This document shows, piece by piece, positions 35,089 through 47,568 of a stretch of 64,000 nucleotides of DNA; within the stretch, counting starts at the first letter, position 1, and each line of letters begins with the position of its first letter. Position numbers and translations under genes: made by a program. The DNA is taken from contig OZ020515.1 of NCBI GenBank assembly GCA_963971425.1, forward strand, positions 5,076,678 to 5,140,677, read 5' to 3'. The notes under the pieces are model-generated. The model worked only from the letters and a program-made list of their open reading frames with translations, was not told the origin of the DNA and made no database searches. The DNA is from Bryoerythrophyllum caledonicum. Taxonomy: Eukaryota > Streptophyta > Bryopsida > Pottiales > Pottiaceae.

Positions 35089-35808
35089 GTGATGGACAAT
35101 GTACCAAAAGAACTTCAAGCCGACAACTGCACGCACGAGAACAAAAACATTTACATGTTTGCTCTATGTGCTACATTGGTGGGATTGGGGTTTTTTCAAG
35201 AGGTGGAACTATCTTTTCTTGTAGTGGGCCATACACACGAAGATATTGATCAACGTTTTAGTTGTATATCAAATACGTTGAAGAGGTCGGACGTGGACTC
35301 GTTGAAGGAAATGATTAGTCTTATAGAACGAGGAACATTTCCTACGGAGGCATTTGTTAGCGCCCGGGTGCTAGAGAATGTCTGGGATTGGAAATTGTTC
35401 ATAACTCCTCACTTCCTGACATGTCAGGATTCATTGGTGGGCATAACATTTCCGCACCACATGCGATTCTATATAGACAATCGAAAAGGGACTCGTGAGG
35501 TTCGAGTACAACACAAGCATTATTGCAAGGATCCATGGGGACCGGAGGCCGGAACGAAAACTTTGAGGTCGTTGCCAAATAGGGATGAACGACCATCATT
35601 TGCGAAAGTATTTGCAGCGGACGAACGGGAGTTGAAGGCATTGGATGACTTCATTGCATATAAACAAAGGTGCATTCAAAGGATGCAGCATGAGGACAAG
35701 AATCGTGAGGCAAAAGTAGAGGCTGAAAGATTGAAACTCTATTTAGCTCAATTTCCACACAAAGATCGTAGCAATGAGCATTGTACCTCACCGTTTTGGC
35801 CTTCATAG
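35089..35808 (+). CDS. DUF7869-like transposon-associated protein, partial
   Basis: 239 codons. The first half holds ADNCTHENKNIYMFALCATL and FLVVGHTHEDIDQRFSCISN. These are the conserved blocks of a eukaryotic family usually annotated DUF7869 and common in transposon-like multi-exon genes; the spaced DN and HTHEDID acidic residues suggest an RNase H-like fold, but that is inference. The last third is charged and helical (DERELKALDDFIAYKQR to KVEAERLKLYLAQF). The N-terminal part of the family is missing. A splice acceptor before 35089 may mark an exon start, but I found no upstream exon. It ends in TAG and is the only ORF with transposon-protein features in 31-42 kb. Confidence 0.6.
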   Translation: MMDNVPKELQADNCTHENKNIYMFALCATLVGLGFFQEVELSFLVVGHTHEDIDQRFSCISNTLKRSDVDSLKEMISLIERGTFPTEAFVSARVLENVWDWKLFITPHFLTCQDSLVGITFPHHMRFYIDNRKGTREVRVQHKHYCKDPWGPEAGTKTLRSLPNRDERPSFAKVFAADERELKALDDFIAYKQRCIQRMQHEDKNREAKVEAERLKLYLAQFPHKDRSNEHCTSPFWPS

Positions 35809-35972
35809 TTCTCCAACACCGGACCTACAGGGAGCGCATCTTTGGATGTAATGGATGGTGGAAGTGAAGAAAATCGCGAGGTAAATGTCGTAGAGCAGGT
35901 AGTGGCGATGCTTCCAATCAGATGGCTCTTAAATCACTAATGAAAGCATAACTCTTGTGGAAAGAAGCTCAC

Positions 35973-36460
35973 CTTATCTTTAAGAGTTTTAAGGTCCACT
36001 TCGCTAAATGGAATACATCCAGCCATCAACACGAAAAGAATCACGCCACATGACCAACTGTCTGCCACTGCACCATCATAACCCTTGTTGTGAAGTATCT
36101 GCGATCACCACAGAAAAGCATTGTGACACCGAGATCTTCACATCGACACCATGAATTGCCTCAACAATAGATAAAGAAGAAGATAGATTAAGCAATGATC
36201 AATCGAACATACTTCCGACGCAACGTAGTTGGGAGTCCCACACGTCGTATGCAGAAGGCCATCGCCCTGTCACACGAAAACCATAACAACTTTTTACTTC
36301 ACAACCTTTGAAGCAGAAAATTCAATAATATGTTACATTACATCAAATCAATCGCTTATCCTAACTTGATGAGGCAGCGCACTCAGTCCAAAATCTGAGA
36401 CTTTCAAGTTTCCATTTGCATCTAACAGCAGATTCTCCGGCCGCAAAAACAAAATCGCTG
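35973..36460 (-). pseudogene. CBL-interacting protein kinase fragment
   Basis: Three exons with short introns on the minus strand. Exon one (about 36459-36369) reads [20 protein letters not shown] and SALPHQ. Exon two (36266-36213) reads GDGLLHTTCGTPNYVASE. Exon three (36098-35973) reads ILHNKGYDGAVADSWSCGVI and LFVLMAGCIPFSEVDLKTL. This is the activation segment to subdomain IX of a plant SnRK3/CIPK kinase. The HRD catalytic loop expected before RPEN reads ILFL, and VAPE reads VASE. The N-lobe and the NAF regulatory domain are absent. It is a truncated gene piece, cut where the ATPase piece begins. Confidence 0.85.
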
Positions 36461-36480
36461 TAAAAGAAGCATCAGAGACC

Positions 36481-36816
36481 CTAACTGCGCACAAAAAAAC
36501 TCCTCACCCTACCATCGGGATCTGGCACGCGCTCCGCTTCTCCAAGGTACACCGGGCGCGCCCGTAGCAGCTTCTCCCACACCCTGCCCTTGTGCGCGCG
36601 GATGTTGCTGACATCCACCAAAATGTGAGAGAATTCTGCGGCGAGCGCGTGTGCTTGCGCACGAACTCCAACACCTCCTGCTCCACCTGCGCCTCCGTCA
36701 CGGAGCTCGCGAGCACGCCCTCCGTCAGCCCGCTCGCGGCGTGGTGCTCTTGGCACCACTCGCCCATGCCCTCGAGCACCTCCTCCGCCTACGAAATCAC
36801 AGGAATTCCTACACAA
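36481..36816 (-). pseudogene. Possible further Ca2+-ATPase fragment
   Basis: GC-rich exon-like stretch. Across two frames it gives LEFVRKHTR, then ILVDVSNIRAHKGR and a Gly-Ala-Pro run before VPDPDGR. These fit, with frameshifts, the nucleotide-binding part of an ECA/SERCA-type pump (LEFSRDRKMMSVL...KGAPE region). The match is weak and could be wrong. Confidence 0.4.
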
Positions 36817-36943
36817 AAGTCGTGCTGCTCATCTCGACTTTTGCTCTGCATCGGTCAGTCTGAATTCTTTGTACAAAACTTCTCCGACTCCTCTCCGGCT
36901 TTTTCTCTGCAGTAGGACATTGTTTACGAAAAAATTGGCACCA

Positions 36944-38334
<1,391 letters not shown>

Positions 38335-39000
38335 TAACTGTGTGTCACTAATGCACTTGACAGGTGTTCTCACCAGACGGTCCACAAAGCGCTAGGCTTG
38401 AGGGCTCAGTGGGACCTTCTACTTAGCAAAAGCCTTCACCACCTGGTAAACGTCTTCACGCATACTGCACAAACACATACACATAAACCTCAAAAACACA
38501 CATTATATCACAACTCAAATACATGAAAATGTTCTGAAACAAACATAGTATACCTTGAAAGTATTGACAAAACTCATGTCTGAACATGCAATACCTGCAC
38601 TTTACATTGTAGGCATCGATTCTTTTCTCGGCCTCGAAGCTGGCATCTCGGACTTCCTTGGAAGTGGACACCGGGGCAGGGAACACACAGCTCTGAACCA
38701 ACGCAAACTCCTCCGCCTCCAGGTTTGTCAATGGCACAATCACATTCTCGTAGTTGATCTGCGAGAACATCATAGTCAGGCAACTGGAAAGCAGACACAA
38801 TTTTACAGTAAAAAGGGGGATACTATTACTATCATACCTGATCAAGCGGAAAAGCAGCAACTACATCGTGGACGGTCGTTGATGTGGCGATGATGCTGTC
38901 TGCCACTTTGAGAATATCCGCCGGTGAAACTGAGAATATCCGCCGCGGTGAGCTTCAGACGCACCTTAATCCCGTCGGAAACATCTATCAACACACAACA
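38335..39000 (-). pseudogene. Thimet oligopeptidase fragment
   Basis: Minus-strand exon pieces in order. KVRLKLTAADIL (about 38960) is followed by DILKVADSIIATSTTVHDVV then FPLDQ (about 38920-38840). INYENVIVPLTNLEAEEFAL, VQSCVFPAPVSTSKEVRD and AEKRIDAYNVKC come next (38768-38594), then REDVYQVVKAFAK, stop, RFVDRLVR (about 38460-38340). These match the N-terminal helical part of M3-family thimet oligopeptidase, far from the HEXXH zinc site, which is absent. Two in-frame TAGs break the last piece and a short duplication of the DIL segment is visible. Truncated and dead. Confidence 0.8.
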
Positions 39001-39574
39001 TAGTGAGACAAACACTGGATCAGCCTTCTTCACACAAACCGCCCTACTTGCTTTCATCAAAAACCTAGTCCCCAGAAATGAAAAAAACGCACCGAACCTT
39101 TCTTCGCACAATCACCCTAAAACCTTGGTTTTTACGCACACAAAAACCTTTTTTTCATGAAACTGAACCGTTCTCGCCCTACACCCTGGGTTTTATCCCC
39201 ACCCAATTTTTCCTTTTTCATCAACGCGGTGTTGTATCTGGACTAATCCCTAAAACCCTGGTTCTCCCCCACATGATCTTTCACCGAGACCTGTTTCCCA
39301 GAGATTCATATGATAACCCCTCGATCTCATAGCACATAGACTACTGAACACTCGAAGTATGACAATTCTAGTGCGTGATTCCTAATGTGAAGCTAGCAGA
39401 TTATATTCCCATATGTAAAGACATCCAGAAACGCACACGCTTGTGCTTAGTGCTACGTTCAAGGCTTGACACCAAACAAAAAACCGCTCTCTGTTGCTCT
39501 GCTAGATGACCCAATCCACTAACGAATCCTCCACCGCCCCAACTAAAACCCAGATCCAAGCACCACCACCACCG

Positions 39575-39715
39575 CTCACCCACCGGAATGGCTCCTCCGG
39601 AGCAAGCCCATGACGACGCGCGCCATGACCGCGAGGCCCGCGACGGCCACGCCGACCACCGCGACCTCCTTGCGCCTTACCCTGGCAACAGATCTCCTGC
39701 TCCGCAGCGCCAGAG
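39575..39715 (-). pseudogene. Membrane-anchor exon, possibly oligopeptidase N-terminus
   Basis: Reads RRKEVAVVGVAVAGLAVMAR then VVMGLLRRSHSGG and a stop: a basic residue patch plus one hydrophobic segment. It lies upstream of the oligopeptidase pieces on the same strand and could be its N-terminal anchor, or an independent captured piece. Very GC-rich. Confidence 0.35.
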
Positions 39716-39721
39716 GCGACC

Positions 39722-39937
39722 AGGGTCGTAGTGCAGCAACTGCTTGCTCTGAGGGTCGATAGCAAGCAGGAGCTCCTCATTTCCCAAGCGCGTCTGGTAG
39801 GTCGAAGGGGAGGGCTTGGCTCGCTTCACCACCATGGTCATCACCGCCAGTTTATCCTTCTTCCTACGCTCCTGGTGCTCCTTCACCACCTCCGTCAGCG
39901 ACATGTTGCTCACCGTGTCGCCACTCACCAAGACAGG
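39722..39937 (-). pseudogene. eIF2B-epsilon fragment
   Basis: Reads GDTVSNMSLTEVVKEHQERR, KKDKLAVMTMVVKRAKPSPS, TYQTRLGNEELLLAIDPQSK and QLLHYD. This is the nucleotidyltransferase-like domain segment of translation initiation factor eIF2B subunit epsilon (GDTVSN, EHxxRRKKD, LAVMTMV). No disabling change is seen inside this one exon, but everything before and after it is missing. The codons are GC-rich at third positions. Confidence 0.85.
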
Positions 39938-39993
39938 GGGCCACCACAAATTAGTTGAAAATGCCAAAAAATTGCTTCCAATATGAATAACCA

Positions 39994-42680
39994 TGATTGT
40001 ACGTAATATTGTTGCAGAAGCTCTATTTTTTTTCCTTTGGAAAACATTTTTTTTCTTTATTTTTTTTTTTTTTCAATTTTGCCACTTTTGTTCGCAATGG
40101 CCGCCGTTGTATCCAAGTGCACTTTTAAATGGCCAAATGCATAATTGCTTAATTGTGTGTTTTATGTAGTAATTGTCAACATTTTGTACCCCCTTTCACT
40201 AAAGTGTATATTTCTACATCTATTATCCCTCGAATGGACCTCAAATTTTGCACACAAATAGCTAACAACATATAAGTCATACTGGTAAAAGATTTTATCA
40301 CATTTCAATGTAAAAACTAGAAGATACACCTAGTCAAAGTAGGCTGACCTTGCCAGGCAAGGGGGGAAAAATAGTTTTCTTTGCACTTCAAACGCTATAA
40401 TCTTCACATCCGTGCGGTGGATTGCAACCAAATTTGTATTGTACGTTCATATACGTGTCTATTTTACGATTTTATGGTTGAAAGTCTAAAATTAGACTTT
40501 AATGTTAGATTTCGTTGCCACTTGTTGATGATGGCAGTTTTGGAGTGTTTCATGAGGGAAAATGCCTAGGCTTTTAGGGGTTAAGGAATCTCTTTCTTGT
40601 CAATAAACTACTTTCAATTGTGAAGTGCTGCTTTGGCTATCCAACTAGTGCAAGATGCTTTACTCTAGAAATGATGTTTAGTGTATCCACACTAAATGAT
40701 TTATAAATGCTATAAATTCTCATTGTTGATGAATATTTTACCAATTATGTCTGAAATGATCCGCCTCTTTGAGTAGTATAGATAGTTGTGCTCCTAGAAT
40801 AAATGTTCTTAGGAGACCCTAGCTTCTAAGGGGAGTGGGTGAATAATGTGGCCCTTTATTTCATGAAGGGTTCCAATTTCAAGCTTTGCCTTCCCCCAAA
40901 ATGCTTGAAAATTCAATCAATTCATGAAAATTAAAATTTTAGGTATTTTTAGAATTTTATCTTTTCAAAATTAGTGGAAATAGAAATGTTTTACCACTAT
41001 TGAACTCATTATCATGGTTTTATACCCCCTTTGACTAAAGTATTTATTTCCACATGTTATACCCCTCAACTTGATCCCAAATTTCAAACACAATTAGCTA
41101 ACATCGTATGGGTCATATGGTAATGGTTTTGAACTCACTTTACTGTAAATGTTAAAAGATATGCTAAGTCAAAGTGGGTTGACCTTGACGGGCAAGGGGG
41201 GAAAAAACTATTTCTTGCACTTCAAACGCCATAATCTTCATAATATCCATGCGGTGGATTGCTACCAAAAACATACGGCATATTTGCATACAATTCTATT
41301 TTAAGATCTTATGCTTAAAATTCCAAAATGTCACTTGAATATTTGATTTTTGTGCCTCTATTTGACAATGGCAATTTTGGACTAGTTTTTGAGGGAAATT
41401 AGAGTTTTCCTGAAAGTACTCAAGGTTTAAACCCTAAACGTCACCCCAAAACGCTAATAGGGATTGTACACTTGAAAGTCCACTTGTTTTTGAGAAACAT
41501 GGTGGTTTGGTTAACTTTGGGGTTTATTTAATAAATTATGGTCCTTTGTCAGCCAACCAACATGCGACAAGGTTAATCATCTAGGCACAGTCACCGTCCA
41601 AACATAGATGCAAGGTGGCATTGGTGACTTCAAATTACTAATTTGGTTACATTAGCTTGTTCCATGCGCGTGGCCCATGAAATATGCAGGGTGAGAATTT
41701 TCACCCTGCAAATATTGTCGTAATTAAATCTCACCCTCCTTTGGTGAATAAAGAAAGACACAAGGCCCTTAAAAGATGCTGCACCGAGTCTTTTTGGCTG
41801 ACACAAGGTAGCCACCCTTTAAAACTCAGACTTTCAGGAAAACTCTATTGTCAAGGAACTATAGGGGTTAAAAGTAAAAAAACTATAGCACTTCCAAATC
41901 ATATCTATGTGGATACACTAAACATCATTTTCATTGTAGTGGTTTTAAATACTTCTTTATCCTTCTTAGATTTCAGGGAGGAAAAGTAGCTTGCCATCAT
42001 GTCATTGGTCAATGCAGAATCCATATAATGATTGGCTACATTACATCCCTAAATTCTAGAAAATAGATAGGAGTGAAGGATATCTGGTCGGCTTTGGTAT
42101 GTTCTACCCAAGTGCGTATGGGTTTGTTTTCAACACTCAACTTTTGACACCTATGCACTATATACAAATTTTCAACACTTATTGGGACAGTTCTCCAAAA
42201 AGTATTAAAAAAACCCCATTTGTACTACTCTAATAATGATATTTAGTGATAGCTACATTGAATAATTTAAACATACTAATACTTTGAGTCTTTGATGAAA
42301 AATTTTACCAACTATAGTCATGAAGGTACTATGCACTTATGACTATGGACGTATTGGTTGTAGGTAAAAATAAACACCTTGGATAAAAACTTCTAGCCTT
42401 CCAAAAAGTTAGTATGGACAACACTAAATATCACGATATATTAGAGTAGTGTTACTGTTGTATTGATTTTCCAGGCTACCTTTGTTGCCCACTTTCAGCC
42501 TGTGATTGCTCACTGCTACAGAATTCCTCTCCTCCAAACATAGCAATGATATGAATCATCAATCCATGGGATCTCATTTGCTACGCCAAGATAAATTCAA
42601 TACTAGACTCGATCACTAATTCCTCCTTTCACGCACAAGTTTGATCGTCTGAGAGAAAAAGCAAAAACCAAATGAGCAGT
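39994..42680. repeat. AT-rich noncoding repeats with direct and inverted copies
   Basis: Blocks 40160-40580 and 41010-41430 are direct copies (CCCCTTT.ACTAAAGT, GCTAACA, GGCAAGGGGGGAAAAA, CTTCAAACGC.ATAATCTTC, GCGGTGGATTGC). Inverted pairs: TAGAGTTTTCCTGAAAGT at about 41400 with its reverse at 41830-41847, and ATGATGTTTAGTGTATCCAC at 40670 with its reverse near 41910. A near-perfect hairpin (TGCAGGGTGA / TCACCCTGCA) sits at 41685-41710. Landmarks are shared with 31000-35080 on the other side of the gene fragments. No coding sequence. Confidence 0.65.
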
Positions 42681-42686
42681 CATATC

Positions 42687-42785
42687 ACTACAAGAAAACA
42701 GGTTTAGGGTTTAGGGTTCAGGTTCTTAAGTTTATCTTTACAGATATTGTTGCACCAGAAAACCCTAAACCCTAAACCCAAAGCG
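42687..42785. mobile_element. CACTA-like terminal repeat with telomere-like repeats
   Basis: Begins CACTACAAGAAAACAGG, the typical end of CACTA (En/Spm) elements, then TTTAGGGTTTAGGG. Some 50 bases later comes CCCTAAACCCTAAACCC in inverted orientation. A remnant or small non-autonomous element. Confidence 0.6.
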
Positions 42786-42851
42786 AATTCGAAGTACCGC
42801 TCCAACGAGGAGTTCCGAACTTGTGCCCTTCAAGCGCACCAATACTTACAC

Positions 42852-43100
42852 TACAAGAAAACAGGGCGTTTATGGGCTTGCTTTTCAAAGAAGCAACAGC
42901 TGTAGGTGATCTCTTGAAAGTAGGTGATCTCATACAGTTGCCTCAGAGAAGTCTAGGTGTATATTATGCAACAGTATAATAAGTTGATTTTTATATAATC
43001 TGTTGCACCAGAAAAGTCCAGGTTGTGGACATTAGTAAGGTTTGAAATTGATGGGGATAAGTTTTCAAAACGTTGCTAAACACCCTGTTTTCTAGTAGTA
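42852..43100. mobile_element. Small non-autonomous CACTA element
   Basis: Starts CACTACAAGAAAACAGGG and ends CCCTGTTTTCTAGTAGTA, imperfect inverted repeats of 18 bp, about 249 bp apart. There is no ORF. The two flanking 3-mers do not clearly match, so the right end may be eroded. Lies 350 bp upstream of the LORELEI-like gene. Confidence 0.75.
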
Positions 43101-43456
43101 ACTGAATGAATGCCGATGAATATTGTGTCAACACAATGCTTCATATTGTGTGTTTCCAGGAGCAGGTGGAAGCTGAACTACTGGGATGTGTGCAGGACAC
43201 CTGAAAATGCATGAATTTTGCATTATTTCTGATCGACTCAGAACTTTGGCATTAAATGATACTGTGTGGTTTGGCATCCAATTATTGGTCTAGAGCTAAC
43301 CTTTAGAAAATCATGGAGCTGGTGTCGACATGCAGTATATTATTCTTCAGCACAAAAATCAGGAGGCGCCACTAGAATCATCTATTTATCAGCTTCTATC
43401 ACTGCAGTTTAAACCTTCAACTTCGGGGTCGACTCTTTGCTAGTGCGATCGATCAG
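43101..43456. other. Upstream region of the LORELEI-like gene
   Basis: No coding feature. AT-rich, and directly downstream of the small CACTA element. No unambiguous TATA box chosen. Confidence 0.3.
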
Positions 43457-44394
43457 ATGACGAAATTCTCACCGGTTACGATGCTCGCCTTGCTTGTCAT
43501 GGTGGTGATGTGCAGCTCCTTCACTTCAGCCTTCGACCTGAACCGAGGCGTGACTCTGTTTCTCTAACTCCTCCCACGTCGTTTGATCTTGCCATACATG
43601 TTTTATGCACTAAATCAGTTTCCGCTTATGTAGTATCATCATCTCTACGTTTACCACATGCTCAACAATTTGGGTTAGATGGTTGTATTCGTTATTTTGG
43701 TAGCAGTGGCACTTTCGTGAGAAGCTTTTCTGCATGCAAATTCTAAGTGAAAGTTGAGTGTTTTGACCCCGTTTATTTAGGCTCTGTTGGGAAGATGCAA
43801 CAGAGCATGTAAGATTTTATCATATTAGTGGAGGGAAAGATTACAAATTGGTAGCCTTTTAAGGTCTCTTAATCACAACAACGTCATGTCTTCTGTGAGA
43901 GGAACGACCACAAAGAATTCGTAGTGGTGCATGACTCATACCCGGATGGTACTGAGGCGCTCATGCTCAAAGAAAACATGGGGAGGTTGCCTGTGGATCT
44001 TTGTCTGTATGGAGTATACGTAATTTGGTTTTACAACGTCCATTCTCCGACTGATATCTACGTGGTACTAGTGTGATACCCCGTGATACCCGGGTGATGC
44101 TGCTGCAGTGAAAAAACATGTTTATGAAAGGTCCTGTCTGCATGGAGTATGTATAATCTGACCTGACGTTGCACATTGTGGTGGTTGACTGCAGATTGCT
44201 CGGACATGTACCCGAAGTTGGATTACAAGGCGGTAACCAGCGTGTGCAAGCCCAAAGTGGCGGCAACGAAAGCATGCTGCGCCGCATTCAACAAGCTGGT
44301 GTGCTGGTACCAGAGCCAAGTGAACAACTTCAAGTCCATCTGTCCCAATGTCATATTTAACTATTTCTGGACTATGAGGTGCATTTTGGACTAA
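43457..44394 (+). CDS. LORELEI-like GPI-anchored-family protein (two exons)
   Basis: Exon one (43457 to about 43547) encodes MTKFSPVTMLALLVMVVMCS plus SFTSAFDLNR, a clear signal peptide. Exon two (about 44194-44394) starts after TGACTGCAG and reads DCSDMYPKLDYKAVTSVCKP, KVAATKACCAAFNKLVCWYQ, SQVNNFKSICPNVIFNYFW and a short tail, TAA. The Cys spacing (C, C, CC, C, C) and the CCAAF..LVC core match the LRE/LLG family, co-receptors that chaperone FERONIA-type kinases at the plasma membrane. Frame continuity needs a phase-1 intron; the best donor is a GC type (GAG|GCGTGA), otherwise the gene is shifted. The protein is short and I see no clear GPI-attachment tail, so it may be a truncated paralogue. 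Confidence 0.65.
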
Positions 44395-44870
44395 GGACTA
44401 AAAGAAAGATCCGGGGATGTGCCTCATAAAAGATAGTGAAGCATAAAAGTCGAGGTGTTTAGAGTACTATTCAAGCATTAAATGCATCACCAATGACACT
44501 TATGAAGGAAGAAATGGCTAGAGCGACCAAATTTGAATTTAGACAATACGTGAGTCCGCAGCATGCAGCCGGATATCTCCGGGTAATTATCAAGGTGGAA
44601 TTCAGAAGAAGAACCGAGTCCTGAGAATAGAAATTGATGGACATACTGTACATCACAAATGTGTGGTTAGGAAAAATGTGGTAGGGAAAACTGGGACAGA
44701 GCTACGGACAAAAAATACTCGCAATTGATAGAACATGCAACCGGATATCTCCGGATGAAATGAGAGTAAGAGTCCAATACTAAACTGTTTCATTCTAAAA
44801 AAGTGTCATACAATAAATGAAGGGTGGCCGTTGCTAAGAGGCGCGTGTAATCTATGGAAAATCGATTCAA
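44395..44870. other. 3' flank between the LORELEI-like gene and locus A
   Basis: Convergent genes meet here. It contains two copies of the locus A palindrome (44569-44582 and 44741-44754, both CCGGATATCTCCGG). Nothing else seen. Confidence 0.6.
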
Positions 44871-45323
44871 CTATTCTAATTTAAGTGCTTTACAGATGCC
44901 CTCAACCCGTACGGTATGGTGTCTCCCATAAGTTAGATAATGAACTATAGCCTTTCTAGGATTCTTGAATGGATCTAGATCTGCAACAACAACACATTTG
45001 GGCCACAAATAATGCCTTGTTCGAGGATTAAATGAAGCCTTCTTGAAGATGTGGAGAAACCTAATATAGCTGGGCCTTCGAGTCAATTCGCTGGCATAGC
45101 AAAAAAGAATATCTGATAAGATGTCTGGGGGCAATAACACTTGGGCCACCTCCATGAGCCTATCAGGACGCATAGGAGACAAGATCCCGACATTGAAATA
45201 CCGCAGTAGTATTCGAATAACATCTGCCGTGTCATCAAAGGAAGGCAGCTGCGTGGAGCGGGATTTGGCCGAGTCAAGGACCTCGTCCAAGCAGAGAGGA
45301 CCTCGGAGAGATATGATTATGAC
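44871..45323 (-). CDS. Locus A, second FCP1-like unit (last exon)
   Basis: Opens after acceptor TTATTTGCAG at 45324 and ends in TAG. It is a shortened FCP1/SCP-like HAD domain: VIIISLRGPLC occupies the place of the first strand and nucleophile motif (normally DLDGTL) and has no Asp. ILLRYFNVGILSPM matches the strand usually reading FEVVVWTAS. HYLWPKCVVVADLDPFKNP matches the LLVDDSP region. Tandem relative of the unit at 45678-46350 and of four units in locus B. It cannot be an acid phosphatase of the usual type; a binding role is more likely. Its paralogue at 56149-56802 is the closest in layout. Confidence 0.65.
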   Translation of the reverse strand, partial: VIIISLRGPLCLDEVLDSAKSRSTQLPSFDDTADVIRILLRYFNVGILSPMRPDRLMEVAQVLLPPDILSDILFCYASELTRRPSYIRFLHIFKKASFNPRTRHYLWPKCVVVADLDPFKNPRKAIVHYLTYGRHHTVRVEGICKALKLE

Positions 45324-45677
45324 CTGCAAATAAGAAGGCAAGACCATTGAATTAGAAATAGAACATTGGAATGAAGATAAAATATGGTAGGAGGAGTTCA
45401 AGTGACAGGAATTCGACCGGAGATCTCTAGGTGCCCCTCCCAGACCAACGTTCGATAGTCGAAATGGTCAGGAGAATACTGAAAAGTGATCACAGATATT
45501 GGACGGTGAAGTTTGGGGGCGAGACACTAACAATAACAAATAAATAGAAGGACCTCAACAAATAACGTTACTGACAACAACATTAATCTTCAAAATTGAA
45601 TGGTCGAAATCCCAAAGACATCCTTGAGTTAACATTTACAAGCATAGAATTTATAATATTCAGTATAATTCATTGTT

Positions 45678-46350
45678 CTAAGGCGCCGGAATTATGCCCT
45701 TCACCACGGACCGGGCCTCTTTGGAATTTTTGTCTACTGGATCACTGGCAAACATCAAAGGATGACGTCTAACAAAGTCGGGAACATCCTCATTTGACGC
45801 TAGCAGTCTAGAGAGCCATGGGAGAAAAATGGTGGACAACCATGATTCATTCGACAACCCAGTCCATGATGGCGGATGAACTCCGCTGAATGTATCGTTA
45901 AGGACGTTCTTTAGTGGAGTATCGTCCACAAGCAAGACATCCTTGGGAGACCTGGCCACGCCTTGGCGTTATAAATTGTCAGGTCCTTAAGGAAAATTGG
46001 CTTCGATGGATAGGATGGGAGCGTATATGATGTTTTTGTGTAATGGGCCTGCGTCAGGATTTTGACGCCTTCCGGAATGACAGCACCTTTCTTGCGCAAC
46101 TCCTTGATAATATCCACAATATTCTTTTCCAACACACTGCTCCAGAATGAGACAATAGCCTTCTCTCCCACGAAGTTCAGGAGTTCAGTGGAACCAGGCC
46201 TTACTTTGATGTCTCTCGGTTGTCCCTGTTTGAATTCCCCCCTGTACACAAGAACTCCATTTAAGTCAAACACGACATGATAAACCCGATTGGATGTTAC
46301 CTGATCCTCGGTTGGAGGCTCTCGAACGATCGTAGTAGGCTTCGTCGAAC
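45678..46350 (-). pseudogene. Locus A, first FCP1-like unit, frameshifted
   Basis: Opens after acceptor GGGTTCAG at 46351. VVFDLNGVLVYRGEF (canonical DLDGTL, second Asp replaced by Asn), VRPGSTELLNFVGE and AIVSFWSSVLEKNI are followed, after a one-base frame change near 45955-45965, by DVLLVDDTPLKNVLNDTFSG. That is the distal metal-binding loop of FCP1/SCP-type HAD phosphatases. Ends in TAG. It is the only unit in the window keeping the first catalytic Asp and the VDD. Either a true frameshift mutation or a single-base assembly error separates the halves. Confidence 0.75.
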
Positions 46351-46519
46351 CTGAACCCAAAATACGAGTACGTAGACTGAGATGAGGAAGTTGTTCAGCA
46401 AAGTGAAATTTCAATTATACATATAGAAGTGTTCTGCACTCACAATCCAGAATTGCTCGATGGAAGAATGAGCACTATATAGATGATGGCACATAAGTAT
46501 GAATGTACATATTAGGCAC

Positions 46520-47345
46520 CTGGGACAGTAGGTGGAGTATCCCTAGAAGTCTGAGCTACACCAGCGACTTGAGCAGTCTGTGCGGGGTTTCTGTCACCGA
46601 TATCCTTCGACTGTGTTGATCCTGCGGACCCTTGAATACCAGTAATGAAGTGGTAAGAATAAGATCTGCATCGAGTGAACTGTCCTTTGAACGATGAAGA
46701 AGGTTTGATGGACAAGTAACTATTCACCTTATCTTTCAGGGCCCTTATTCGAATTGTAGGTGGAGGAGGAGGAGCTTTCGCCGCAGGATTCTTCGCGATT
46801 GCTTTCTTCTTCTTTTTTTGAGCCAGGTGCACGTGGCTCCACGGAGGGCTGCGCAGAGGGCTCATAGCATGTAATTCACGCAATGTCTCTTGCGCCGACG
46901 CCTCATCCATCGTTTGATCGGTGTCACGCAACGTCAAGTCCTCGGCAATCTTGCACACAACCTCCACTTCTGGACGCGTCCTCGAAGGGTCGTCCAGCGG
47001 GAGATCTCCGGGTGCTCTTTGGGTGTTGTCGAAGTCCAGGCGATCAGACATTGCCGTGTCATCGTCCCGATCTGGCAAAGGAGAACGTGGCATGCCGGAA
47101 TGCCAACTGGTTTCCTTTTCAGGAGTACCGAGTCTAGCGACCGGAGTAGAGTTGCTTCTCGAACTAGGCGAGGCTTGCCTGATAGGAAGAGGTGGTTCAT
47201 CATCGTGTACCTGTATGGGGTCGACTAGGGTGCCTGCACAGATGATCCGCACGGCTGTGGCCAAGGACTGGAGTCCAATGTTGAGTGCCGCTGATGAACT
47301 CGGTTTACACCGCACATCAACTTCAATCATCGTGGCATCAGGCGT
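46520..47345 (-). CDS. Locus A, disordered Pro/Ser/Arg-rich exon
   Basis: Between acceptor GTGACGCAG (47346) and donor CAG|GTGCC (46519). About 275 codons open throughout. It is low complexity, with charged and proline-rich stretches (KKKKKAIAKNPAAKAPPPPP) and many potential phosphosites (SPSSRSNSTPVARLGTPEK). It matches the position of 60434-61468 in locus B. A copy of the locus palindrome (46998-47012) lies inside this coding exon. No domain recognised; probably a flexible linker between the unknown central domain and the FCP1-like domain. Confidence 0.6.
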
Positions 47346-47568
47346 CTGCGTCACATTGACGAAGTCAGTGTGAGAAACATTAGGATGAAATTCAAAAGAA
47401 AACGGTATGATACACCCGGAGATCTCCGGTTCAATGTGATCCTTGTCTACCGGGTGAACTATATCTAAGCATGGCCATGAGAAAGAAGAGCCCTAAAATA
47501 TGGAGGGCATCCTAAATGTATGAACAGGCGGAGATCTCCGGGTCATGTAGTTTTCTTAGCTGTTATAC

